DNA from: Myxococcota bacterium
GTDB taxonomy: Bacteria; Myxococcota_A; Polyangia; HGW-17
Reading direction: 5' to 3'
DNA length: 14,630 bases
Assembly: GCA_018821745.1 (NCBI GenBank)
Contig: JAHJLU010000654.1
Coordinates: 1-14,630, forward strand
Below are positions 1 through 6,848 of this stretch, in pieces. Under the pieces are notes generated by a model, which saw only the letters and a list, made by a program, of their open reading frames with translations, did not search any database and was not told the DNA's origin. Numbering within the stretch: the first letter of the stretch is position 1; every line of letters starts with the position of its first letter. Both the position numbers and the translations under genes were made by a program.

Positions 1-87
1 CTTGACAGCGCGTGGAGAGAACATCTTTATGCAATGGACAGCATGAAAACAGGAATAAGACTCCGTGCGTACAACCAAAAAGATCCT

Positions 88-714
88 TTAGTCGAGTACA
101 ACCGCCGGGTCAACCTTGCAGGCAGGGTCGGTCTTGGGATCGCAGGCGGGTTTTATTGCGGTAGGGTCTTTACAGGTGGGGTCTTTTTTTGGGTCGCAGG
201 TGGTTTTGGTCAGTGTCACCCTGCCCGGTTTGCATGTGGGATCGGTTTTGGGATCACAGGCTGGTTTTTTTGTGGGCGTTTTGGTGGTGGTGCCCTTGTT
301 CTTGAGCTTGAAGGGGTAGGAGATGGGGATCTTTGAGGGGATGGGCGTGCCGTCAAGCTTTGCGGGTTCAAAGAGCCACTGTTTTGCCGCGGCCACGGCG
401 GCGTCATCGAAAGCTTTCCCCGCAGAGACAGCCACTTTCACCTCTATTACAACACCCTTGTCGTCTAAGGAGAGGATGAGCTTGACGATACCCTCTTTGC
501 CCGCCTTGCGCATGGCATTGGGATAGGGGGCTGGCACAAACTTCTTGAGCTTGGGATACTCGATTTTGGGTTTGGCACCGGTTTTGGGCACCTTTTTTTT
601 GGTGGTGTCACCGTTTGGAAGCGGACTCCGGGACCACGCTTCTTTTGGAGAAAAACTCAGCAGAAGGGTAAGCAGTGTCACATAGAGCAGATGTGGCGGG
701 CCTTTTTTATGCAT
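88..714 (-). CDS. TonB-family protein with a Cys-repeat C-terminal tail
   Basis: The product is 208 residues. The N-terminus has a basic start and a hydrophobic stretch (about residues 8-21), which is a signal peptide or signal anchor. A Lys/Pro-rich linker leads to a TonB C-terminal domain at about residues 53-137, recognised by PYPNAMRKAGKEGIVKL, the segment around KAFDDAAVAAAKQWLFEPA, and DGTPIPSKIPISYPF. In this family the domain contacts the TonB box of outer-membrane transporters and transmits proton-motive-force energy. The domain normally ends the protein. Here about 70 residues follow, carrying three CDPKxDPxC units (Cys 153/161, 173/181, 191/199) separated by Lys/Thr-rich linkers. 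No ExbB/ExbD gene lies nearby. The ribosome binding site is weak (AGGA about 10 nt upstream). The start is chosen because it gives the intact signal sequence. The role of the tail is unknown. Confidence 0.85.
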   Translation of the reverse strand: MHKKGPPHLLYVTLLTLLLSFSPKEAWSRSPLPNGDTTKKKVPKTGAKPKIEYPKLKKFVPAPYPNAMRKAGKEGIVKLILSLDDKGVVIEVKVAVSAGKAFDDAAVAAAKQWLFEPAKLDGTPIPSKIPISYPFKLKNKGTTTKTPTKKPACDPKTDPTCKPGRVTLTKTTCDPKKDPTCKDPTAIKPACDPKTDPACKVDPAVVLD

Positions 715-736
715 TATATTGTAGTCCTAGTCTTCC

Positions 737-1030
737 TCAAGGGTGAACCCGTATCGGTATCGATATGGTGTATATCATGGATTTACCGTCGGAACCAGAG
801 GAGGGACGGAGCTGGACGTTTTTCAGGGCGTTTATGGCGAGCACATCCAGGCCGTGGCTGAGCCCTGTAAGAAGCGTGACTCGGATTTCCTTGTCCGAGA
901 GGCCAGAAGAAGGATCTCCGGAATGGTCTTGGGGGCTATTACCGGGACATGCGCTGCTCCGATAAAAACGACGGGCCGGGCATCGTCTGTGATGACTCCC
1001 GGGTGGAGTGGATCGTGGATGAGCCCCAAG
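737..1030 (-). pseudogene. Decayed TonB C-terminal domain remnant
   Basis: The frame ending at 737 reads LSDKEIRVTLL, then GLSHGLDVLAINALKNVQL, a DGK segment, and ISIPIRVHP before the stop. This follows the usual end of a TonB domain: a GLGHGLDExALxALKxxRFxP helix, then DGKPV, then a final beta strand. The 'DxxGxVxxxxV' strand that should sit between TLL and TGLSHG looks shortened. Going upstream, this frame soon loses sense and runs into the 22-bp array. Another frame (ending at 832) reads plausible sequence such as PVVFIGAAHVPVIAPKTIPE, so a frameshift near 905 is likely. No start codon or signal peptide remains. The remnant lies 22 bp upstream of the intact TonB-type gene on the same strand, as expected for a decayed tandem paralog. 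The call rests on motif similarity seen by eye. Confidence 0.45.
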
Positions 1031-1036
1031 AGGGCC

Positions 1037-1528
1037 GACATGGTACCCGCAGAGCATCGACATGGTACCTGCGGAGCATCGACATGGTGCCTGTGAAGCA
1101 TCGACATGGTACCTGCGGAGCATCGACATGGTACCTGTGGAGCATCAACATGGTACCTGTGAAGCATCGACATGGTACCTGCGAAGCACCGACATGGTAC
1201 CCGCAGAGCATCGACATGGTACCTGCGGAGCATCGATATGGTACCTGTGGAGTATCGACATGGTACCTGCGGAGTATCGACATGGTACCTGCGGAGCATC
1301 GACATGGTACCTGCGGAGCACCGACACGGTACCATCAAAGCACCAACATGGTCCCTGCGGAGCACCGACACGGTACCATCAAAGCACCGACACGGTACCA
1401 TCAAAGCATCGACATGGTATCTGCGAAGCACCGACACGGTACCATCAAAGCACCAACATGGTCCCTGCGGAGCATTGACATGGTCCCTGTGAAGCATCGA
1501 CATGGTACCTGCGGAGCATCGACATGGT
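1037..1528. repeat. 22-bp tandem repeat array, 22 full units plus a partial 23rd
   Basis: Units begin at 1037, 1059, 1081 and every 22 bp to 1499, with the first eight bases of a 23rd at 1521. There is no insertion or deletion anywhere in the array. The common unit starts GACATGGTACC and ends GGAGCATC. Seventeen of the 22 full units contain the palindrome GGTACC; the exceptions begin at 1081, 1345, 1411, 1455 and 1477. A second unit type, with GACACGGTACCATCAAAG, begins at 1323, 1367, 1389 and 1433. The 44-bp block 1323-1366 recurs at 1433-1476 with two mismatches. Because 22 is not a multiple of 3 and the consensus has no stop codon in any frame, long open frames occur on both strands. These look like a by-product. 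There are no spacers, so this is not CRISPR. It is a minisatellite or an array of binding sites. Confidence 0.97.
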
Positions 1529-1545
1529 GTTAACTCCCACGGAGC

Positions 1546-1833
1546 TCATAGATATAGGCTCACTATATCATCGCAGGAGTTGTCACTGTTACTGGGCTCA
1601 TTAAGGCCGCCTGAGGTGCGACATAATAGAACACCTCCCTCGGCGGGGGAAGAGCAGGCCATATCAGTGGAGTCACAGGTGTTTCCTGGGTTGCAGGCTT
1701 CGAGTAGACCACCCGTGGGTTGGCAAACAATGAAGTTATACAAACCCGTTGTGCACCTATGGTATGGTGTGTCGCAGGTATTACCGGGAAGAATGCAGAG
1801 ATCGCTTTCGCCCATTGTGGTGTAACATCTTAA
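1546..1833 (-). pseudogene. Fragment of a Cys-rich repeat surface protein
   Basis: An open stretch of about 95 codons contains two and a half copies of a repeat of about 34 residues, of the type CNPGNTCDS...C...LC...TGGLNEP. The copies begin at CILPGNTCD, at CNPGNTCD, and at a third unit reading SNSDNSCDD, where the first Cys has become Ser. The frame then runs into unrelated codons and stops. There is no signal peptide: upstream, a stop lies seven codons before the first ATG (1815). This pattern usually forms the N-terminal part of secreted multi-repeat proteins in Myxococcota-like genomes, so I read it as a leftover internal piece. A genuine 89-residue protein is possible but unlikely, because no ribosome binding site is visible and the nearest same-strand gene ends only 11 bp before the open stretch. 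Confidence 0.55.
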
Positions 1834-1841
1834 TCAGATGT
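1825..1841 (-). terminator. Short hairpin just after the propeller gene stop
   Basis: ACATCT and AGATGT form a perfect 6-bp inverted repeat around a 5-nt loop, two bases after the stop codon of the beta-propeller gene. No T-tract follows on the minus strand, so it could be a weak terminator, an mRNA 3' stabiliser or chance. Confidence 0.25.
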
Positions 1842-1843
1842 GG

Positions 1844-4525
1844 TTATTTGGGGGTGTCAACTTTTATGGGCCAGGTCCACACTTTTATGGTGCCGGAGTT
1901 GTCTACTGTGAGTAGCATTTGTCCGCTTGGGGTCCGGGTCATATAATCGATTTTGAAGGCGTGTCGCTGGGCGGTTCCAGTTCTCTTTTTTGTCACAGTA
2001 TCATAGACATATAGCTTTTTGTCATGTTTTTTCATCACAATGAGCTGGGTGCCATCTGGAGAGAGGGCCACATGGGCAACGCTGGGGGTATTAATCTCTG
2101 CAACCCCTTTTCCACTCTCCAGGGTAAATATTTTTGTTTTGCCCTTCCATGTAGCGGCTGCGAGCTGTTTGCCGTTACCGCCAAAGGAGATGGAGATGCA
2201 GTTCGGGTATAAAAGGGTCTTTAGCTTCTTTTGGGTCGCCACATCGGTGACAATCGGGCGGTGCACTCCATCGAGGGTAATTACGAGATTGCCCTTGGGA
2301 GAGAGAAGTCTCGTGGATTTTGCCAAATCTTTAGGATATTGGAGTGATTCAAAGATATTCGCATCGGGAGTATACTTCTCGTACTTGAGGGATCCAATGT
2401 AGGCGAGGGTGGGCCAGTGCCAGAAATAGTGCTCCTTATTACCGTCAACGCCCATAAAACGAGTCCCTTTTTTAAACCATGTGACCTTTTCCAGTCGGTA
2501 GGTGTGTGGGACCATCTCAAAAGAGACCTTTCCGCTATCGAGGGAATAAAAATGTAGCGTTGAACCACCGTGGAATGTAACCGCAATCTTTTGGCCATCA
2601 GGAGTTGGGCTTATCTCATTGACCAGTAGGTCCGGAGTTTTGAGAGTGTGTAGTAGTTTACCTTTTTTGCTCCAGACAATTGCTTTGCCATCTTCGGAGG
2701 CTGTAACCAATCGTTCACCCGCGAAAACCACTGTGGTCACCAATGCTTCATGTCCCTCTAAGGAGCCAATTCGTTTTTGAGGAGCAACGCTCCACAGCTC
2801 CACACGGTTGTCTACGGCGACAGCTAGCGTAGTTCCCTTTTTATCAAAGGAGAGCGAGGTGATATGGCCTGTTTTGGAAAGCTTAAGCGGCTTTTGCTTC
2901 ATGAGGGAGAGGGCTGTTTTTCCATCAGAGCCTTTTTCTTCGACCACTTTATAGAGTCGCACTCCATCAAAAGAACACCCCACGGCAACCATTCCATCTA
3001 CTGCGCTCATGGCCAAGGCATCAGCGGAGCAGGTGCCAGTTATCGCAGAGCGTTTAATCCCTGATGTGAGTTCGTACACTTCCAGGTCCACATTGGAGAC
3101 GCCAGCCAAATATTTCCCATCAGATGAGAAGGTTGTGAGTTGCCCCGAGTTGTGTATGCGCGTCTGTTTCGCCATGAATTTTGTGTCCCAGAGCACTGTT
3201 GTCATGTCCTCCCAAGAGAGAATCCACTTATTGTTACTGCTCCATGCAACATGCCTTGACATGTCTGTGCCCAACTGTTTGATAAAAGACCAACTATCTG
3301 CTTGTTTTTTCCAGAGTCGGGTACCTCCTGTGGCACCAGCTGTGGCCATTTGGGTGCCATCGGGGCTAAACGAAACTGAGAACACTGTTGCCGGGGCTCC
3401 AAAACTCACTCCATCTTTGAGCGCTATGCCAGCACCCTTTGCCGGCTTTGCATCATTGATTCTTATTCCAGCAGGGAGAGGTCGCCAAATGGTCGCTACT
3501 TGGGGAGCAGATTTAGATCGAGGTTGCCACTCTACAAAGGTGGTACCCGTGGTACCCGCAGTTTTGTTGGCAAGAGGGATTGTGCGTGTGATTTTCTTTT
3601 TCAGGTCGATAACAGTAAACCCGTAGAGGTTCATTTTCCAATGGTTGTCGGGGGTTGTGAGGTGGTCATGCTCCCCTGCCATTTTCAACTTTTTATGAGT
3701 CTTGACCAGTTTGTTTTGAGTGAGATCAGCCGTAAATGTGCCGATTAGCCCATAGGCAGCGGGCTTGGCATCTTCCGTCTCTGAGTAGTAGGGTTTTGTG
3801 AATTTCACATGAAACTTTCCACTCTTTTTATCCCACCAAGCTCTCTCGAAATTAGCTTTAAGATACTTGTAGTTTTTGATAGTATTTAGCTTTTTGCCCG
3901 TGGTGACTTCAAAGAAGCGGAACTCCAGATAACGTTTATCACCAGATTCCAGGTAGTCGTCAGGTTGTGAGCCAATAAACACATAGTTGACAAACTGTTC
4001 GCCATCAGGGCTGATGTATAGATCCTTTTTGCTCAAATAATACTTTTCTGTCGGGACTTTTCCAAGTTTTTTGAAGCTGTTTTTACCATCCAGGGAGATT
4101 TCCGCGACTGCGATCTCTTTGCTGTTCTTTTTGTTTCTCACCATCGCCAATATCTTTTTGCTTGTACGATAGATATCTATCACATGATAGGAGAGGTCGC
4201 GATCGGTGAAGAGCCGCTTCGTTACGCTCGTGACGGGGTCATAGGAGAAGAAATCGAAAAAGGGGGATTTGCTATAGTCGCATTTGGTGTTGTAGATGAT
4301 GAGCCAGGTGGGGGCATCCCAGGCACCCGGTCGAGCGGGGCGTTTGGGTTTTGTAGGTGTCCTATTCGCAGTTTGTGTGCCCTTGTTTTTCACGGATGAG
4401 CCTGCGGTGGGTTTGGTATCTCCAGGATTTTCCATGGATTCGTTTGAACCATTCTTGCAAGAGGGCAGAGACAAAAAGCAAATAACTGAGACGACATAAA
4501 GTCGGCGAGGGCTCATCTGTTTCAT
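1844..4525 (-). CDS. WD40-type beta-propeller lipoprotein
   Basis: The product is 893 residues from the chosen start. The N-terminus MKQMSPRRLYVVSVICFL runs into lipobox LPSC, with the lipidated Cys at residue 23. A Thr/Lys/Pro-rich linker rich in small residues follows, then a long all-beta region. WD40-like blades are clear in the middle and C-terminal parts: VSFSPDGTQMATAGATGGTR, LSFDKKGTTLAVAVDNRVEL, RLVTASEDGKAIVWSKKGK, and VALSPDGTQLIVMKK near the end. The N-terminal third has weaker blades, so two propellers are probable. Such proteins are scaffolds and no catalytic site is visible. An ATG 42 bp further upstream is open in the same frame. I prefer 4525 because AAGG precedes it and the best promoter (TATAAT at 4556-4561) lies between the two. 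The partner is unknown. Confidence 0.85.
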   Translation of the reverse strand: MKQMSPRRLYVVSVICFLSLPSCKNGSNESMENPGDTKPTAGSSVKNKGTQTANRTPTKPKRPARPGAWDAPTWLIIYNTKCDYSKSPFFDFFSYDPVTSVTKRLFTDRDLSYHVIDIYRTSKKILAMVRNKKNSKEIAVAEISLDGKNSFKKLGKVPTEKYYLSKKDLYISPDGEQFVNYVFIGSQPDDYLESGDKRYLEFRFFEVTTGKKLNTIKNYKYLKANFERAWWDKKSGKFHVKFTKPYYSETEDAKPAAYGLIGTFTADLTQNKLVKTHKKLKMAGEHDHLTTPDNHWKMNLYGFTVIDLKKKITRTIPLANKTAGTTGTTFVEWQPRSKSAPQVATIWRPLPAGIRINDAKPAKGAGIALKDGVSFGAPATVFSVSFSPDGTQMATAGATGGTRLWKKQADSWSFIKQLGTDMSRHVAWSSNNKWILSWEDMTTVLWDTKFMAKQTRIHNSGQLTTFSSDGKYLAGVSNVDLEVYELTSGIKRSAITGTCSADALAMSAVDGMVAVGCSFDGVRLYKVVEEKGSDGKTALSLMKQKPLKLSKTGHITSLSFDKKGTTLAVAVDNRVELWSVAPQKRIGSLEGHEALVTTVVFAGERLVTASEDGKAIVWSKKGKLLHTLKTPDLLVNEISPTPDGQKIAVTFHGGSTLHFYSLDSGKVSFEMVPHTYRLEKVTWFKKGTRFMGVDGNKEHYFWHWPTLAYIGSLKYEKYTPDANIFESLQYPKDLAKSTRLLSPKGNLVITLDGVHRPIVTDVATQKKLKTLLYPNCISISFGGNGKQLAAATWKGKTKIFTLESGKGVAEINTPSVAHVALSPDGTQLIVMKKHDKKLYVYDTVTKKRTGTAQRHAFKIDYMTRTPSGQMLLTVDNSGTIKVWTWPIKVDTPK

Positions 4526-4555
4526 AATATTAACCTTTGCCTTCATAGTGTGCCC

Positions 4556-4584
4556 ATTATACATCAACCCAGAGATGGTTGCAG
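4556..4584 (-). promoter_or_regulatory. Candidate sigma-70-type promoter of the propeller lipoprotein gene
   Basis: On the minus strand a perfect TATAAT lies at 4561-4556. Seventeen bases upstream is CTGCAA, a poor -35 (3 of 6 matches). Predicted transcription would start near 4549, about 24 nt before the ATG at 4525, and would exclude the longer open-frame start. The weak -35 overlaps an 11-bp tandem duplication, so activator help is conceivable. Confidence 0.45.
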
Positions 4585-4599
4585 TGTTGTTGCAGTGTT
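4578..4599. repeat. 11-bp tandem duplication at the -35 region
   Basis: GTTGCAGTGTT occurs twice head to tail with no mismatch. The 11-bp spacing is about one helical turn, so a protein binding both copies would sit on one face of the DNA. It could equally be a recent slippage event. Confidence 0.9.
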
Positions 4600-4647
4600 C
4601 ATGTTCGAGGCCCCATTCTCAAATATTAGCGTCGTGGTTGTCAATAA

Positions 4648-5679
4648 CTTTACTCAAATATGGGTCGGCTCGATTGTGTGAACGATATCTGCACAGCCCA
4701 GACCAACAACGTGAACAATGGAAACCCTGGGGAGTTGAACGGGCCCTGCCTTGAGGGCGACCTCTGCAACGGGGATCTTTTCTGCTATGAGAATGTATGC
4801 CAAGCCGACGCCGATCACGACGGGATCCCCTCCCACCTGGACTGTGACGACAACGACGAGAACGTGGTCCATGAGACCGTGAGGGTATGCACCAGCGCCT
4901 GTGACGAGGGGACCCAGATGTGTCTCGCCGACGGCACCTGGACTGCCTGCACGGCGGAGACCACCTGTGAGTGCACCGAGCCTGGTGGTATCCGTGAGCA
5001 CGAGTGTGGCAACTGTGGCTGGGGCTATCAGCACTGCGGCAGCGATTACCAGTGGGGCATGGTAGACGAGTGCCTTGATCAGGGTGCCTGTCGTCCTGGC
5101 GAAGAAAGTGAGCAGGAGTGCACAGACATCTGCCAATGGGAAGATCTTGTCGCCTGTACGGGAGAGTGTCTGGTAACAGCTCGGCAGAACACCCTTGACG
5201 CCTCAGGCATCCCCGATTTTAAGGAAGAAGTCTGTATTCCCGCCGGGCCCCTTCATCTTCGGCCACCCAGACGGTGAATACACGCCCCAGACTGTCTCTC
5301 TCTCTCTGCGTACTTCATCGACAACTACGAGGTCACCAACGCCCGCTACAAAGAGTGTGTGGCCGCAGGAGCCTGCACAGTACCATATGAAACTATGGGT
5401 ACAGGCTATTCTTATAATGCTCAACTTCATAATCCGGTGAATGGAGTTTCTCTGTCGCAGGCAATTGATTTTTGTCAGTGGGACGGAAATAGGGAACTCC
5501 CGTCGGAGGCACAGTGGATTAAGGCTGCCAAAGGCCCATACCCGGAACAGAAATTGTACCCATGGGGCGATACTCCTGATGCTCTAACTGCTTGTGACTT
5601 CGCAAATTCTTATTGGTGTTGGTCTGCGAATCAAAGCGAATATGTTCCAGTTGACAGCCTTGAGAACGGGGCGGGATGG
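4648..5679 (+). pseudogene. FGE-sulfatase-type Cys-rich gene, truncated at both ends and frameshifted
   Basis: The reading is LDCVNDICTAQ and GPCLEGDLCNGDLFCYENVC, then a MopE-like Asp-rich motif (DADHDGIPSHLDCDDNDEN), then more Cys-rich modules. These lead into a formylglycine-generating-enzyme-like domain: VCIPAGPFIFGHPDGEY, AYFIDNYEVTNARYKECV, PVNGVSLSQAIDFCQWDG, RELPSEAQWIKAAKG, and YPWGDTPDA. Homologs often act as surface carbohydrate-binding or enzyme domains. Three defects show decay. The 5' end starts inside a Cys repeat with no signal peptide, a stop (4645-4647) lying just before it. One extra C in the CCCC run near 5250 leads to a stop at 5275. Two extra bases in a 13-nt CT run (about 5295-5307) then restore the original frame. 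The domain ends abruptly at VDSLENGAG (about 5677), before its usual GNVWEW and C-terminal core, where it meets the convergent AraC-type gene. Confidence 0.8.
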
Positions 5680-5688
5680 CAGAGAGAC

Positions 5689-6708
5689 TTACTGGAGGGG
5701 TTTTACGGGGATGCAGATGTCCATGAAGCAGAGCCCCTCGGGGTGTTCCCTGGGGTTGTTTTTATAGAGCTCGAAGCAGGGGCTGTCGGCGGGCTCGAAC
5801 CCGCTCTCGGGCAACCACAGGCCGAACATGGTGTTCCACGCCCTGGGATAATCGCTCAACTCCTTCACCGTGAAGTGCCCCACGGCGTATTTGCCTCCGG
5901 CGAGGGTCATCTTGCCCACGTCATCGGTCACGACCGTGTCGGGGGGCACGTTGACACAGATACTGGTGCGCAGCTTTGATTCGTCGGTGATCTCGGGGCT
6001 GTCGTGGTAGACGGCGATGATCTTTGTCTCGGGGAAGTTGAGCAATCCCCGGGGACCGGCCCAGGCACATATCCTGCCGATGAGGCGCTCAAACAGCCCC
6101 GCGTCGCCCGCATAGGGTCCCACGTGCCTGACATAGGCCACGGTGCTCTCTTCCATTTCCATTAACTCCACGTTCACCGTCTCAAACATTTCTTTTTCGT
6201 TCTGCATCGTAATTCTCCATTCGAGGTTGGGGGTGCTGCCGCTGTTGTCGGCGGCATTACCCATGTTGTACCGAAGCTCGATGGAGTAATCTTTCCATGG
6301 TTTGCTATGGGCTTGTCCATAGTTGCTGTGTGCTTTGCCATTCTTGCTTTTCTCCGTGGCCCCCACCTCCCTGAACCGGGACGCGGACATTCCAAAGGCC
6401 GCCGAGAATGACCGGGCGAAGGTGGAGGGGCTTGAAAAGCCGCAGTCATAGGCGATATCGGTGATGGGACGCTCGGGATTAATCAGCAGCAGCGACGCCG
6501 CCTTCTCAATGCGCAGACGACCGATGAAGGCGTTGAGGGTCTCCCCCGTGAGGGCCCCGAAGAGCCGATGAAAGTGGTAGGGGGAGAAACAGGCGACCCG
6601 GGCGAGCCCCGTGAGGTTGAGCTCCTCACTGAGGTGGGCGTCGATGTAATCAATGACCCGATTGATGCGGGCGGTGTATTCTCTTCTCTGACGGCTCTGG
6701 GAATCCAT
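5689..6708 (-). CDS. AraC-family regulator with a GyrI-like effector-binding domain
   Basis: The product is 339 residues. The DNA-binding domain is N-terminal (about 8-115) with two helix-turn-helix units: LNLTGLARVACFSPYHFHRL and ITDIAYDCGFSSPSTFARSF. After a linker, the second half (about 175-339) is a GyrI-like small-molecule-binding domain (VELMEMEESTVAYVRHVGPY, then GKYAVGHFTVKEL and CFMDICIPVK). This order, HTH then GyrI, is typical of Rob/SoxS-like regulators that sense amphipathic or toxic compounds, often controlling efflux or membrane genes. The start at 6708 is preceded by AAAGGAG with 6-nt spacing, better than the in-frame ATG at 6741. The gene is divergent from a polytopic membrane protein, its most likely target. 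Its 3' end abuts the breakpoint of the FGE remnant. Confidence 0.93.
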   Translation of the reverse strand: MDSQSRQRREYTARINRVIDYIDAHLSEELNLTGLARVACFSPYHFHRLFGALTGETLNAFIGRLRIEKAASLLLINPERPITDIAYDCGFSSPSTFARSFSAAFGMSASRFREVGATEKSKNGKAHSNYGQAHSKPWKDYSIELRYNMGNAADNSGSTPNLEWRITMQNEKEMFETVNVELMEMEESTVAYVRHVGPYAGDAGLFERLIGRICAWAGPRGLLNFPETKIIAVYHDSPEITDESKLRTSICVNVPPDTVVTDDVGKMTLAGGKYAVGHFTVKELSDYPRAWNTMFGLWLPESGFEPADSPCFELYKNNPREHPEGLCFMDICIPVKPLQ

Positions 6709-6739
6709 GGCATCTCCTTTTGCGGCGCTCTCACCATTC

Positions 6740-6784
6740 ATCTGTTAGGTTTTTACACCATCACGCCATAAAATCAAAACAGAT
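6740..6784. promoter_or_regulatory. Imperfect dyad (16-bp arms) between the AraC-type and membrane-protein genes
   Basis: The left arm (6740-6755, ATCTGTTAGGTTTTTA) matches the inverted right arm (6769-6784) at 13 of 16 positions, with the outer seven bases perfect. The spacer is 13 bp, which places the half-sites about three helical turns apart. On the minus strand a poor promoter-like TTGATT...TAAAAA overlaps the dyad. Position and symmetry suit an operator for autoregulation by the AraC-type protein and control of the membrane gene. Low GC content makes a chance dyad possible. Confidence 0.5.
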
Positions 6785-6848
6785 TCTCATGGGTTTTTGC
6801 TCCCCATTTTTCAATGCATGGGTATTATCGAGTATAAAGGAGTCCACT

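Noticed and set aside
2..31. Plus-strand promoter TTGACA with TTTATG
   Set aside because: The -10 match is poor, the spacer is 18, and no plus-strand gene follows; it lies beyond the 3' end of the minus-strand TonB-type gene.
713..718. TATAAT on the minus strand as a TonB-gene promoter
   Set aside because: It overlaps the start codon, so transcription would begin inside the gene.
1037..1528. CRISPR array
   Set aside because: Units are contiguous with no unique spacers, and no cas gene is present.
1037..1528. Plasmid-type iteron origin
   Set aside because: Unit length fits, but there is no Rep gene, no clear DnaA-box cluster and no AT-rich unwinding region in the window.
949..1533. Long open frames through the 22-bp array on both strands
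   Set aside because: The repeat lacks stop codons in every frame, so openness is not evidence of coding; no ribosome binding site or recognisable domain.
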